In this document: in pieces, positions 9,476 to 18,694 of the stretch | How positions within the stretch are numbered: position 1 is the stretch's first letter | Layout: each line of letters begins with the position of its first letter | DNA from: Methanospirillum hungatei | GTDB lineage: Archaea; Halobacteriota; Methanomicrobia; Methanomicrobiales; Methanospirillaceae | Direction: 5' to 3' | Assembly (NCBI RefSeq): GCF_019263745.1 | Contig: NZ_CP077107.1 | Location: forward strand, 1,116,001 to 1,180,000 | DNA length: 64,000 nucleotides | The notes under the pieces: model-generated | The model's database searches: none | The model's input: only the letters and a program-made list of their open reading frames with translations | What the model was told of the DNA's origin: nothing | Translations under genes and position numbers: made by a program

Positions 9476-9484
9476 TTATATAAA
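9476..9484 (+). promoter_or_regulatory. TATA box for the McrD-like gene
   Basis: TTATATAAA lies about 100 bases before ATG 9587. Transcription would start near 9508, leaving a leader of roughly 80 bases that contains the hairpin at 9527-9572. Confidence 0.5.
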
Positions 9485-9526
9485 TTTGTAAGAACTTTTT
9501 TCATCTCATCATGCAATCTAATACCA

Positions 9527-9572
9527 TGCAGAGAATTATCATAGTCATCATTTGGTATATGATCACTCTGCA
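9527..9572 (+). promoter_or_regulatory. Leader hairpin directly before the ribosome binding site
   Basis: Two nested stems, TGCAGAG/CTCTGCA and inside it ATCATA/TATGAT, form one hairpin ending one base before the GAGGAGGAGAG ribosome binding site of the McrD-like gene. The position would let folding or a bound factor influence translation. Only one copy is seen, so covariation cannot be tested here. Confidence 0.5.
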
Positions 9573-9586
9573 GAGGAGGAGAGAAA

Positions 9587-10075
9587 ATGAAGGATATTAA
9601 TTATCCACAATGTCAAATCATTCCTATCCGTATGCTTCATCCGGATAACGCAGAAAAATTTCTAGATGGGCTTACCTATATACCGGGAGTTAGAAGAGTC
9701 CTTGTACATGGGCCGGGTATAATTAAAGAAGCGATAAACAAACCACGAGATATTTTATCAACCCATATACCAACACCAACCGATATTAAAATTGCCAATC
9801 AACCAATTCAGATGCACATACTTATGGGTGACGTCATTATCGAAGCCTTAGATGAAAAGGTAATCGATGAGGTTGCAGAATATTGCGGAGAATTTTTCAA
9901 TGATTTGGCATTTCAGATTCTTGTTGGAAAATTTATAAAAACAGAACCATCAACTTCAGATCTCATTTCATCTGAAAAAATTTCTGATCCGGATTTTATT
10001 GGATTATCTGAGAATAAACCATTTATTGCCCCAGCAATTATCAAACAAGATAACCAGGAACAATGCATAGTATAA
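9587..10075 (+). CDS. mcrD: McrD-like protein, second copy outside the operon
   Basis: A 162-residue McrD-family protein. It shares with the operon McrD (12103-12639) the order of blocks: IRMLHPDNAEKFLDGL, the IPGVRRVLVHGPGI strand, HILMGDVIIEALDE, and a FF..F..G.FIK segment before a C-terminal DPxxIGL tail. McrD is an accessory protein that associates with methyl-coenzyme M reductase and is linked to its assembly or activation. This copy is more diverged and stands alone between hmd and the mcr operon, with its own TATA box, leader hairpin and very strong GGAGGAGAG ribosome binding site. Whether it serves this or another Mcr enzyme is open. Confidence 0.85.
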   Translation: MKDINYPQCQIIPIRMLHPDNAEKFLDGLTYIPGVRRVLVHGPGIIKEAINKPRDILSTHIPTPTDIKIANQPIQMHILMGDVIIEALDEKVIDEVAEYCGEFFNDLAFQILVGKFIKTEPSTSDLISSEKISDPDFIGLSENKPFIAPAIIKQDNQEQCIV

Positions 10076-10177
10076 TTTTCACCTTTTTATATTATTCCAC
10101 AACCGACAATTTAATTATTTATTAATACGAATTTTTAATTTCGTGATATTTTTGTAGTATTAAAATCAATTCATTAT

Positions 10178-10276
10178 GTGGCGGCGGATTGGGGAAGTAC
10201 TTCAATATTAAATCGTCGTACCTGCTTCATGAGGAAAATGGACAAGAGAATCATGAAAAGACCTAAACTCCGCCAC
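10178..10276 (+). ncRNA. Structured RNA, copy 1, upstream of the mcr operon
   Basis: A 99-base element closed by GTGGCGG (10178-10184) and CCGCCAC (10270-10276). Inside, TTCATGA and TCATGAA pair around a loop that contains ATGGACAAGAGAA. The element at 37302-37397 has the same loop on a stem of different sequence and a different but also complementary closing stem. Both are preceded by ATTTTTGTA about 29 bases upstream of the first G and by TTATGTG at the start, and both are followed by T-rich hairpin terminators. This supports an independently transcribed RNA on the plus strand. It is not a tRNA, rRNA or CRISPR repeat; I cannot name a family. Confidence 0.7.
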
Positions 10277-10298
10277 CCTGCATTCGGTTAATTACGAT

Positions 10299-10335
10299 AA
10301 AAAATAGTGTGTGTTTCCCGCGTTCACTATTTTTT
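10299..10335 (+). terminator. Hairpin terminator after structured RNA 1
   Basis: Inverted repeat AAAAAATAGTG / CACTATTTTTT with a 15-base loop, 22 bases after the RNA element; its right arm supplies the T run. The arm composition makes it workable in both directions. Confidence 0.65.
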
Positions 10336-10798
10336 CCTTTCATAATCACGAGCACACCATCAAAGCATCCTATTAATTATTAAATTCAACACGTGAACAA
10401 AATCTTTTTTTGAAATCCAGTTAGATTTGATTTGTTAATAGTAATAAAATAATATAAAATTTTCACTAGAAATAATAATTTATAGAATTATATCTGCGTG
10501 CCATTTAAATTGTACTTCCGCATATACTTTTACAAAATCATTCAATTTAACTGTTTATTATAGATTTATCGAGCCCACATCTAATACAAATATGATTTTA
10601 TTTTTTAAAATAGAAGAGGCAATGACCAAATAAAAATAAAAGTTTTTATATTCTCAAGGAAAAAATATTCCGAGAATAATGTAATAATATTCAAAATATT
10701 CGTAATACTAATTAAGTAAAACTGCACACCATATTTGTAGCTCAGTACCAGGAACATTCTGGTTTGCTGGACTTTCAATAGTATCACAGGAAAAGACT
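10336..10798 (+). promoter_or_regulatory. Long AT-rich leader/promoter region of mcrB
   Basis: No reading frame is supportable in these 463 bases. The stretch is very AT-rich and must contain the mcr promoter; several TATA-like runs occur (for example around 10610-10680) and I cannot choose one. The mcrB ribosome binding site AGGA lies 9 bases before the ATG. Confidence 0.5.
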
Positions 10799-12100
10799 AT
10801 GAAACAATATCAGGACATCATTGATTTATATTCTGATGATGGAAAACTGTTAAAAAGCGGGACGACAATAAACCGGATCCATCCTCTCCTTAATCCGGCA
10901 ACCCGCCGAATAATTGACCTGACCAAACGAACCATCAATGTCAACCTTCAAGGAATTGAACAGGTTCTTGCAGGAGGAAGACTCGGAAAGGGACGAATAC
11001 CAGGTAGAGAGTTAAAACTCCCTATCATGGAGCATAAAGACTCCATTGTGGCACGAATCAAGGAAATGGTAGAACTTGAAGAGAATGATGATACCAAAAT
11101 TCTTGAATTTAATAATGGGAATCTCCTTCTGGTTCAGGTTCCTACAAAACGGATCACTGGGGCAGCAACATATGATGCAGCCATAACTTCAGTGGCATCG
11201 GCAGTAACGTATGCTATCGTAGATGAATTTGATATTAGTCCTTTTGATGCCTCAACAGTAAAAGCAGCAGCTTGGGGTTCATATCCACAGACACAGGATA
11301 TGGAAGGATCTCTTGTTACCTCTATTCTTACCATACCCCAAAATAATGAAGGAATCGGGTATGCTCTAAGAAATATTTCCGTAAACCATTTTGTCATGAT
11401 GACGAAAAGGAATGCTCTTCAGGGAGCAGCCCTCGCTGCTACACTGGAACATACAGGAATATTTGAAATGGGCTGTGTTGGGCCATATGAACGAAATCAG
11501 CTTCTGTGTTATGCATACCAGGGGCTTAATGCAAACAACATGGTATATGACCTGGTTAAAGAGAATGGGCAAGAGGGAACTGTTGGAACGGTAGTACAGT
11601 CTCTGGTTGAGCGGGCCCTTGAAGACCGGGTGATAAAACCAGGTAAAAAAGGCGGATATTTTACTTTCTATGATACCGATGACCCAATGCTCTGGAATGC
11701 ATACGTTTCTGCAGGAACACTTGCAGCAACAATTGTAAATTGTGGGGCTGGAAGATTTGTTCAGGCTGTATCTGCAACCCTATTATATTTCAATGATCTG
11801 ATTGAACACGAAACTGGCCTTCCTTGTAGTGATTTCGGTAGAAGTATGGGCACAGGGGTAGGGTTCTCTTTCTTTTCTCATTCAATTTATGGTGGAGGGG
11901 GACCAGGTATTTTCAATGGAAACCATGTAGTAACTAGGCATGCTGCTGGAGTTGCTATACCCTGTGTAGTTGCAGCCGCTGCAATGGATGCAGGAACGCA
12001 GATGTTTGCCCCAGAAACAACCTCAAAAGTAATGGGAGAGACATATGGGCAGATCGACGTTTTCAGTAAGCCAATTCACCTTATCGCGGAGGGGACTTAA
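10799..12100 (+). CDS. mcrB: Methyl-coenzyme M reductase subunit beta
   Basis: The 433-residue beta subunit of the alpha2beta2gamma2 enzyme that forms methane from methyl-CoM and CoB, using nickel cofactor F430. Family blocks are clear: [20 protein letters not shown] near residue 120, the glutamine/asparagine-rich centre [20 protein letters not shown], and the active-site loop [16 protein letters not shown] that helps line the CoB channel. Full length for the family. It is the first gene of a four-gene operon; the next gene starts 2 bases after its stop, and GGAGGGG within its last codons is the ribosome binding site for mcrD. Confidence 0.97.
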   Translation: MKQYQDIIDLYSDDGKLLKSGTTINRIHPLLNPATRRIIDLTKRTINVNLQGIEQVLAGGRLGKGRIPGRELKLPIMEHKDSIVARIKEMVELEENDDTKILEFNNGNLLLVQVPTKRITGAATYDAAITSVASAVTYAIVDEFDISPFDASTVKAAAWGSYPQTQDMEGSLVTSILTIPQNNEGIGYALRNISVNHFVMMTKRNALQGAALAATLEHTGIFEMGCVGPYERNQLLCYAYQGLNANNMVYDLVKENGQEGTVGTVVQSLVERALEDRVIKPGKKGGYFTFYDTDDPMLWNAYVSAGTLAATIVNCGAGRFVQAVSATLLYFNDLIEHETGLPCSDFGRSMGTGVGFSFFSHSIYGGGGPGIFNGNHVVTRHAAGVAIPCVVAAAAMDAGTQMFAPETTSKVMGETYGQIDVFSKPIHLIAEGT

Positions 12101-12102
12101 GG

Positions 12103-12639
12103 ATGGGTGCATATACACATACTTCATCAGCATATCCTCAGATCAGGATCTGTTCTATTCGGATGATGAAGCCTGAAACATGTGAGGGATTGCTGAATAA
12201 ATTAGTAGAAATTCCAGGAATTCGCAGAATCCTTCTTCACGGACAGAATATCCCTAAAGTCATACCCTATGGACCGGCCAGAGGAATGGAGAATAAAACT
12301 ACTATGAAACGGGATATCACCGTGGGTGATACAACCTGTAACATCCGGATGCTGGTCGGAGATGTAATACTAGAACTTGATGATGAATGTACTATCGGAC
12401 TTATCAACCGGATTTGCAATGATTTTTTTGTCAAATTTGGATTTATCATGCAAAAAGGGATATTTATCAAACCAAGTATGACCATGGTTGATTATGCGAA
12501 ATACGGGCCAAATGCCGATCCATCACTCATTGGAATGGTTGATCCCCGTTCGAAAGAACGGCCAGTGATGGTTGTTTCTCATGAAGAACAGGACATAAAA
12601 ACGACATACCGTTGTGAAAATAATATGCTTGAAGGATAA
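12103..12639 (+). CDS. mcrD: Mcr operon protein D
   Basis: A 178-residue McrD, accessory protein of the reductase, not part of the crystallised holoenzyme. Blocks ICSIRMMKPETCEGLLNKL, EIPGIRRILLHGQN, IRMLVGDVILELDD and GFIMQKGIFIKP match the family and the more diverged copy at 9587-10075. It sits in its usual place behind mcrB. The expected next gene, mcrC, is missing; mcrG begins 10 bases after this stop, with an AGGTGA ribosome binding site lying over the mcrD stop codon. Confidence 0.93.
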   Translation: MGAYTHTSSAYPQIRICSIRMMKPETCEGLLNKLVEIPGIRRILLHGQNIPKVIPYGPARGMENKTTMKRDITVGDTTCNIRMLVGDVILELDDECTIGLINRICNDFFVKFGFIMQKGIFIKPSMTMVDYAKYGPNADPSLIGMVDPRSKERPVMVVSHEEQDIKTTYRCENNMLEG

Positions 12640-12649
12640 GGTGACTGAC

Positions 12650-13420
12650 ATGAAATATACTCCTCAATACGGACCAGGAACCTCTATTGTTGCAGAAAAT
12701 CGTCGTAAACAGATGAATCCCAATATTGAACTGCAGAAAATGAGAAAAGTGACAGATGAGGACATCGTTTTAATCCTGGGTCACCGTGCTCCAGGAGAAG
12801 GATTTAAAAGTGTTCATCCCCCGGTTGATGAACTCCCTCCAGTAAACTGTCCGATGAGAGATCTGGTTAAACCTACAGAGGGTGCAAAACATGGTGACCG
12901 GGTCAGGTATGTGCAATTTGCAGATTCCATGTTCAACGCTCCATGTCAGCCATACCAGAGAACATATGCAGAAATGTACCGGTTCAGAGGTATTGATCCT
13001 GGAACACTTTCCGGACGTCAGATTGTAGAGTGTAGAGAACGGGATCTTGAAAAGTACTGTAGTACTCTCATTGAAACAGAAATGTTTGACCCAGCACGAG
13101 TAAGTCTTCGTGGTGCCACAGTTCACGGCCATTCGTTACGTCTTTCTGAAGAAGGCATGCAATTTGACGCCATTCAGCGGTGCATCATGGGTGATGATGG
13201 GAGAGTTAAGTACGTAAAAGACCAGATTGGTGTGCCACTTGACCGTCAGGTGGATGTAGGAAAGCCACTTGATGACGACTGGCTAAAAGAACATACTACC
13301 ATGTTCCATTCTCTTGTTGGAACCCCCCTTCGAGAAGATCCTGAATATATCGAATATCTGCAGAGAATACACACACTCCGGACAAAATATGGATTCATGC
13401 CAAAGGAGGAAAAGAAATGA
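12650..13420 (+). CDS. mcrG: Methyl-coenzyme M reductase subunit gamma
   Basis: The 256-residue gamma subunit. Recognisable parts: [20 protein letters not shown] at the N-terminus, [60 protein letters not shown] and a C-terminal [20 protein letters not shown] start at ATG 12650, which has AGGTGA 10 bases upstream, rather than an in-frame ATG inside mcrD. The last codons overlap mcrA by four bases (ATGA), so the two are translationally coupled. Confidence 0.96.
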   Translation: MKYTPQYGPGTSIVAENRRKQMNPNIELQKMRKVTDEDIVLILGHRAPGEGFKSVHPPVDELPPVNCPMRDLVKPTEGAKHGDRVRYVQFADSMFNAPCQPYQRTYAEMYRFRGIDPGTLSGRQIVECRERDLEKYCSTLIETEMFDPARVSLRGATVHGHSLRLSEEGMQFDAIQRCIMGDDGRVKYVKDQIGVPLDRQVDVGKPLDDDWLKEHTTMFHSLVGTPLREDPEYIEYLQRIHTLRTKYGFMPKEEKK

Positions 13421-15123
13421 CCCGGGTAGAACACTCACAAAAACGTTTTTTAAAAGCACTGAAGGATAAGTTCAAAGATCAGAATGTAGAATCCACAAAG
13501 ACCACATTTTACTGCTTTGACGGTGTACACCAGTCAGCACGAAAACGTGAGTTTATTGAAATTAATAAACGAATTGAAGAAAAACGTGGAATGTCCATGT
13601 ATGATCCTGATCATTGCCATCTTGGTGGGATCCCCATGGGCCAGCGTCAGCTCATGTCATACGAGGTATCTGGAACAGGAACCTATGTCGAAGGTGATGA
13701 TCTTCATTTTGTAAATAATACTGCAATGCAGCAGATGTGGGATGAAATCCGCCGGACAGTTATTGTCGGAATGGACATGGCTCACAACACATTGCAAAAA
13801 CGTCTTGGAAAAGAGGTTACCCCGGAGACTATAAATGAATATCTTCATATCCTGAACCATGCGATGCCAGGTGGGGCAGTTGTTCAGGAACACATGGTTG
13901 AGACTCATCCAGGTCTGGTTGACGACTGTTATGTAAAAATCTTTACCGGGGACGATGAAGTAGCAGATCAGATTGATAAACAATATCTCCTGAATATCGA
14001 GAAACTTTTTTGCAAAAAACATGCTGAAGAGTTAAAAGCAGAGATTGGGAAGTCTATGTGGCAGGCTATTCACATCCCTACCATTGTCAGCCGTACCTGT
14101 GATGGAGGCACAACAAGCCGATGGTCAGCGATGCAAATTGGAATGTCATTTATTGCTGCATACCGGACCTGTGCCGGAGAAGCTGCTGTTGCCGATCTTT
14201 CCTTTGCTGCAAAACATGCCGGAGTTATCCAGATGGGGAGTCACCTTCCGGCCCGTCGTGCACGAGGTCCAAATGAACCAGGAGGTATTAAGTTTGGACT
14301 TTTCAGTGATATAATACAGACAAACAGAAAATATCCTGATGATCCAGCTTGGTCAGCCCTTGAACAGGTAGCTGCTGGTGCAGTCCTCTTCGACCAGATC
14401 TGGCTGGGATCATACATGTCTGGTGGTGTCGGATTTACCCAGTATGCAACCGCTGCATATACTGATAACATCCTCGATGATTTCACCTATTATGGGATGG
14501 ATTACATCAAAGACAGATATGGATATGATTATACACAACCAGGTCCGGACAAGACTATAAAACCAACACAGGAGATGGTTAACGATCTTGCAACCGAAGT
14601 TACCCTGTATGGAATGGAACAGTACGAACAATTTCCAACTCTTATGGAGGATCACTTTGGTGGTTCACAGCGTGCAGCTGTTCTAGCAGCAGCATCCGGG
14701 ATCACCTGTTCCATGGGTACCGGCAATTCCAATGCAGGTTTAAACGGCTGGTACCTCTCGATGATCATCCACAAAGACGGCTGGTCCAGACTCGGATTTT
14801 TCGGGTATGACCTCCAGGACCAGTGCGGGTCAGCAAATTCCCTCTCAATGGAACCTGACCGTGGTGCGATGGGAGAGCTTCGAGGTCCGAATTATCCAAA
14901 CTATGCCATGAATGTCGGCCATCAGGGTGAATATGCTGCTATTGTCGGAGCAGCACATTTCGGTCGTAATGATGCATTCTGCTTTGATGCCCGGGTAAAA
15001 ATTACCTTTGCCGATCCCTCCCTCCGGTTTGATTTCTCAGAACCCAGAAAAGAGTTTGCACGTGGTGCAATACGAGAATTCGAACCGGCCGGGGAACGAT
15101 CTCTGATAATTCCTGCAACATAA
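13417..15123 (+). CDS. mcrA: Methyl-coenzyme M reductase subunit alpha
   Basis: The 568-residue catalytic subunit. Gln157 ([10 protein letters not shown]) corresponds to the axial F430 ligand Gln147 of the Methanothermobacter enzyme. Sites known to be modified there are all present: His267 (AAKHAG), Arg281 ([12 protein letters not shown]), Gln418 (FGGSQRA), the thioglycine position Gly463 and Cys470 ([13 protein letters not shown]); Tyr343 in [15 protein letters not shown] is the active-site tyrosine. Thus a canonical methanogenic enzyme, not an alkyl-CoM-type variant. AGGAGG lies 9 bases before the ATG. The sequence style is Methanomicrobiales-like, but without mcrC in the operon it could be the second isoenzyme. 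Confidence 0.97.
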   Translation: MTRVEHSQKRFLKALKDKFKDQNVESTKTTFYCFDGVHQSARKREFIEINKRIEEKRGMSMYDPDHCHLGGIPMGQRQLMSYEVSGTGTYVEGDDLHFVNNTAMQQMWDEIRRTVIVGMDMAHNTLQKRLGKEVTPETINEYLHILNHAMPGGAVVQEHMVETHPGLVDDCYVKIFTGDDEVADQIDKQYLLNIEKLFCKKHAEELKAEIGKSMWQAIHIPTIVSRTCDGGTTSRWSAMQIGMSFIAAYRTCAGEAAVADLSFAAKHAGVIQMGSHLPARRARGPNEPGGIKFGLFSDIIQTNRKYPDDPAWSALEQVAAGAVLFDQIWLGSYMSGGVGFTQYATAAYTDNILDDFTYYGMDYIKDRYGYDYTQPGPDKTIKPTQEMVNDLATEVTLYGMEQYEQFPTLMEDHFGGSQRAAVLAAASGITCSMGTGNSNAGLNGWYLSMIIHKDGWSRLGFFGYDLQDQCGSANSLSMEPDRGAMGELRGPNYPNYAMNVGHQGEYAAIVGAAHFGRNDAFCFDARVKITFADPSLRFDFSEPRKEFARGAIREFEPAGERSLIIPAT

Positions 15124-15146
15124 TACAATATTTTTTTTACATTTAG

Positions 15147-15184
15147 TACACGTCCCGGAGAGGAACCTGCAATCCTCTCTTTTC
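15147..15184 (+). terminator. Mcr operon terminator with conserved 5' flank
   Basis: Hairpin GAGAGGA / TCCTCTC (15158-15179) followed by TTTTC, 24 bases after the mcrA stop region. The preceding TACACGTCC and loop ACCTGCA recur in nearly the same form at 37430-37466, so the unit is more conserved than a plain terminator needs to be. Confidence 0.7.
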
Positions 15185-15366
15185 ATTCGATAATATTATT
15201 TCAGGTACTATTTTGTTAAATAAGTGCTCGAACAACAAAAGGAGAATTTTATTAAATTGTAGCAACATACACTATAATTGTACCACAGCTAGGAGCATGC
15301 AACAAAGGTGTTTGTACAAGAAGAACCAGAAGAGACAACGATCTAATCCAAAAAATACCGATCTTA

Positions 15367-15426
15367 GGGCAGATGCACCTCGTTAGCTGTGTCACCTTCT
15401 TACACCCCAAAAATTTGCATCTGCCC
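15367..15426. ncRNA. Possible small structured RNA
   Basis: GGGCAGATGC (15367-15376) and GCATCTGCCC (15417-15426) pair perfectly around a 40-base interior. It stands in AT-rich DNA away from genes and is not followed by a long T run. It may be part of a larger RNA beginning near 15240 or a DNA-level palindrome; strand unknown. Confidence 0.35.
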
Positions 15427-15829
15427 GTATTCTATCACCTCATTATCAGATTGGTATTTGAAATTAATACGAAGGGGATGACAGAGTAATTCTTCTCATA
15501 CACGCTATCTTCGTCACCCATATTCTTTTAATGCAAAAGAACTATTTTATTTATAACTGATAAAATTAATATATTTTAAGAAATAAAATTAGTATTGTAC
15601 TACTACTGATGGGGAATATTGAAGAGGTGTAGTACATGAATGTAAAAATTCATTCGAGCAGTTTCATACATGATTTATCGTGATCATGAGGGGTATTCTT
15701 GCCGGAAAAGTACCCATACGTTCCCTTTCAGAATCTGCCTCTTCTCTTTTCAATAAAAGATGCACCATTCCCACGGAAAAAACCTAAAAACAGAAGTTTT
15801 TAGAGAATTCCAGATGGATGTACAGAATC

Positions 15830-15964
15830 CTATGTGACATTATTTTGAGTTACGGTTATTATCCGAACCTCTTTCTCCAAATCTGAAATCTTCTTCTCAT
15901 AATAAAGGATCGACTCATGAAGGATCTGGCGGCGAATGAGATTAATTCTATCTGACTGATCCAT
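15830..15964 (-). CDS. Small charged coiled-coil-like protein (44 residues)
   Basis: A minus-strand frame from ATG 15964 encodes 44 residues beginning MDQSDRINLIRRQILHES and ending VTQNNVT. The middle (YYEKKISDLEKEVRII) has a heptad-like pattern. A textbook GGTGAT ribosome binding site lies five bases before the ATG, and TATA-like DNA (ATTTATAAATATTT on the minus strand) lies about 60 bases further up. These signals make it a plausible real gene. No family recognised. Confidence 0.55.
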   Translation of the reverse strand: MDQSDRINLIRRQILHESILYYEKKISDLEKEVRIITVTQNNVT

Positions 15965-17235
15965 CAAATCACCATATAATATGATGAGAATTATGAATAA
16001 ATATAATTATCGTATTACTAAATATTTATAAATATAAACAAATTCATAAGTCCTCATTACATGCCATTATATCGAATATGGAAACAGACCTGATTGCTAA
16101 TAATAATATCAGAGTATTCATTCAATTAATGGATTCAATATCCCATTATATATTTAAATCGGCAGAATCTCTTCTTTTAGTTATCTAAATCGGAATGAGA
16201 AGTCACATGTTTTTTTGCACGGAGATATCTCAAAAATAGGGCAATTTGAGGGTAATTTTTGTACGGATCAATGTGCCCCATATAAACCGCATTAAATTAC
16301 CCAGATATAAAAAATAAGTCCAAATTTAAATTTCTCAAGGTATCGCTATTCTCATGGAAAAATGATCCGAATAAAGTATCAAAGGGACTGAGATCTGCCA
16401 ACTATGACCTGCTATGGAGCTGAAATGCCAAAAGTTAGAGTAAACCATAAGTGATTCACACCAGAGAAATTTAACAATATAATTTTAACTATTACCTCTT
16501 ACAGTATACATTATTCAATAATCCATCAAATTACCATCATGAAGGATAATTAGAGTATGAACGTATATATGTCAATTAAGGTAAGGTCTAAACTAAGTCT
16601 CAATTTTACCATATTTCCAGAAAATCTCTACAGAAACCCAAAATTTTTAAATGCAGAAGAATTTTATTATTATCTATTTATATCATGTACTCATTAGCAC
16701 CCCATAATTTGTTATTTATTAGATAGTATTCATACGATGAGATATAAAATATATATAATATTCATAAATATATGATAGATGAAGAAAATATGAGTATACA
16801 TTTAGGATGAAAACAATGACAGATAATCTGAATGAAAACAACAACTCGCGGTACTGGGCTGCATTCTGAGAACAGACAACCCAAACCGGAAACAAGAAAG
16901 GGCCAATGACTCCCGGGTTCTGGAACCATATGGCTCACCGATATGCCCGGGACACACCCCAGGAAAAAGAAGAGGCCAGACTGAAAAAGATATTGGACCT
17001 GATTATCAGTACAGGTATTGACATAAAGGGATCCCAGGTTCTTGACATCGGTGCCGGAACTGGTTCTCTCTCAATCCCACTTGCGCATATGGGTGCACAT
17101 GTGACCGCCCTTGATTTTTCAGAAGAGATGCTGAAAAAATTAAATAAACGGGCAGATGAGGAGAAAGTCACCATACAGACAGTCTTCAAATCCTGGGATA
17201 CAATTAATCTTGATGAAGAAGGATTTCGAAAGAAA

Positions 17236-17449
17236 CGACATGATGTAGCCATCAGGCTCGACCTATGAAAAACAGTTAAGGTACCGAGCTTTACAGAATA
17301 ATGGGCAGAGCAGGCTGTTCAAATTTTAGGATATAATCCTGGGAAAAAAACTAACCGTTAAATTGCTCTCGCAGGCTAAAGTGCGACTTTGATCGCGGAT
17401 GACAAATTGGCCTGTTAGGCAATTCATCTGCCCATTATCAGTGATAACT
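17236..17449 (+). ncRNA. Candidate IS110 guide (bridge/seek) RNA region, copy 1
   Basis: About 214 bases precede the transposase start while only about 31 follow its stop. IS110-group elements carry their guide RNA in this upstream end. Within it, ATGACAAATTGG (17399-17410) nearly repeats the right junction sequence CATGACAAATTTG, as expected for a guide that reads element end plus target. The exact RNA ends and loops cannot be fixed by eye. Confidence 0.45.
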
Positions 17450-18694
17450 ATGACTGAGCAACTTCATATAGCCGCTGGTCTTGACCTTCACAAGTCTTTT
17501 CTAATTGCCACAATCCTGACATTAACTGGCGAAAAAATTGTTGACCGCTTTAACCGAACACAGCCTGGATTAATGGCATTAAAGAATTGGATCGTGACCC
17601 ATAATGTTCAGGCAGTAGGATGTGAATCAACAAGTGATTATTGGATTCAGATTTACGATCTTCTAAGTCCAATCTGTGATGTGATTGTTGGAAATGCACG
17701 GGACATGAAAGCTCTCTCACATAAAAAAACAGATAAGATCGATTCTGAGTTTATTGCTACAATTACTCTGAAAGGAATGATTCATCCCTCTCGAATATTT
17801 CCACGAGAACATCGTGAATTTCGTTCAACGATTCGATTAAGACATAAATTAGTTCAAAAGCGTTCATCCATCAAGAATGAAATTCATCATATTCTTGATT
17901 CAGAGTTATTCCGACTCTCTTCAGTTTTATCGGACATTTTTGGTAAATCGGGTAGTTTAATCATGAGAGGGATTCTCAATAATATTGCAATTGACGACAT
18001 TGTGAGTCTTCTCCCTGCATCAGTTACGAAGAAAGAAGAAGCATTAAGAGAAGTTTTAGAAACTACACTCTCTGAAGGTGCACTAGAACGACTTGCTTCA
18101 TGTCTTCAGATAATAAAGATTCTGAATGAGGAAATTGCCAGTTTAACAAAAATTTCAACGAGCTATGCAGTAACTAATTTTCCAAGGGAATTTGGAATAC
18201 TTAAATCCGTTCCAGGAATTGGAGATATTGTTGCAATCACCCTTCTTGCAGAAATTGGAGATGTAAGAGATTTTTCCTCAGGTGATAAATTATCAAGTTG
18301 GTTAGGGATGGTACCCAGAGTATACCAATCTGCTGATAAACTTCGGACCGGATCAATCACTAAGCGGGGTTCGAAGATTGCTAGATGGATCCTTATTCAA
18401 GCAGCACATGCAGCAGTCAAGTCAAGGGATAACGATCTCAAAACGTTCTATTCCTCAAAAAAGGACATTATTGGTGCAGGGAAAGCTATTGTTAGTGTCG
18501 CAAGAAAGATGGTAGTCATTATCTGGCATCTTTTGACGAATGATGAAATTTACGAAGACACTCAGTATCAATCAATGAAGCAGTCAAAAAAAGTCTATAT
18601 TAAGGTTCCGAAAAAAACTTCGATTGAGGAAGTTTTACGATTATTAAGTGAGGCAGCAGTAATTCTTAAAGAACCAGACCCAGAAACTGGTTAA
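17450..18694 (+). CDS. IS110-family transposase, copy 1
   Basis: A 414-residue DEDD-type transposase/recombinase. The N-terminal RuvC-like part begins HIAAGLDLHKS and continues with VGCESTSDYW and KKTDKIDSEFIA, giving the acidic residues. The C-terminal Transposase_20 part has LKSVPGIGDIVAITLLAEIGD and the conserved serine region LGMVPRVYQSADKLRTGSITKRGS. I start at ATG 17450 (MTEQLHIAAG); an ATG 51 bases upstream lies within the probable guide-RNA region. A hairpin AACCCG/CGGGTT plus T run (18693-18716) ends the gene. Identical protein at 27720-28964. Confidence 0.93.
   Translation: MTEQLHIAAGLDLHKSFLIATILTLTGEKIVDRFNRTQPGLMALKNWIVTHNVQAVGCESTSDYWIQIYDLLSPICDVIVGNARDMKALSHKKTDKIDSEFIATITLKGMIHPSRIFPREHREFRSTIRLRHKLVQKRSSIKNEIHHILDSELFRLSSVLSDIFGKSGSLIMRGILNNIAIDDIVSLLPASVTKKEEALREVLETTLSEGALERLASCLQIIKILNEEIASLTKISTSYAVTNFPREFGILKSVPGIGDIVAITLLAEIGDVRDFSSGDKLSSWLGMVPRVYQSADKLRTGSITKRGSKIARWILIQAAHAAVKSRDNDLKTFYSSKKDIIGAGKAIVSVARKMVVIIWHLLTNDEIYEDTQYQSMKQSKKVYIKVPKKTSIEEVLRLLSEAAVILKEPDPETG

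Larger units (their letters stand above)
15185..16806. other. 1.6 kb low-coding stretch behind the mcr operon
   Basis: No long reading frame is present. It holds a 10-bp perfect hairpin (15367-15426), an 8-bp hairpin CTAAAAAC-agaa-GTTTTTAG (15784-15803), one small gene on the minus strand (15830-15964), and several AT-rich runs resembling promoters near 15560, 16030, 16150 and 16740. I see no tRNA, rRNA or direct repeat array. Confidence 0.5.

Noticed and set aside
16867-16869. TGA read as selenocysteine or Trp
   Set aside because: TGA ends several intact genes here (for example hcgB), and the residue expected at this position is Trp, so a nonsense mutation is simpler.
17399-17449. Upstream ATG extending the transposase by 17 residues
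   Set aside because: Those codons fall in the probable guide-RNA region; the family normally begins a few residues before the GxDxHK motif, as at 17450.
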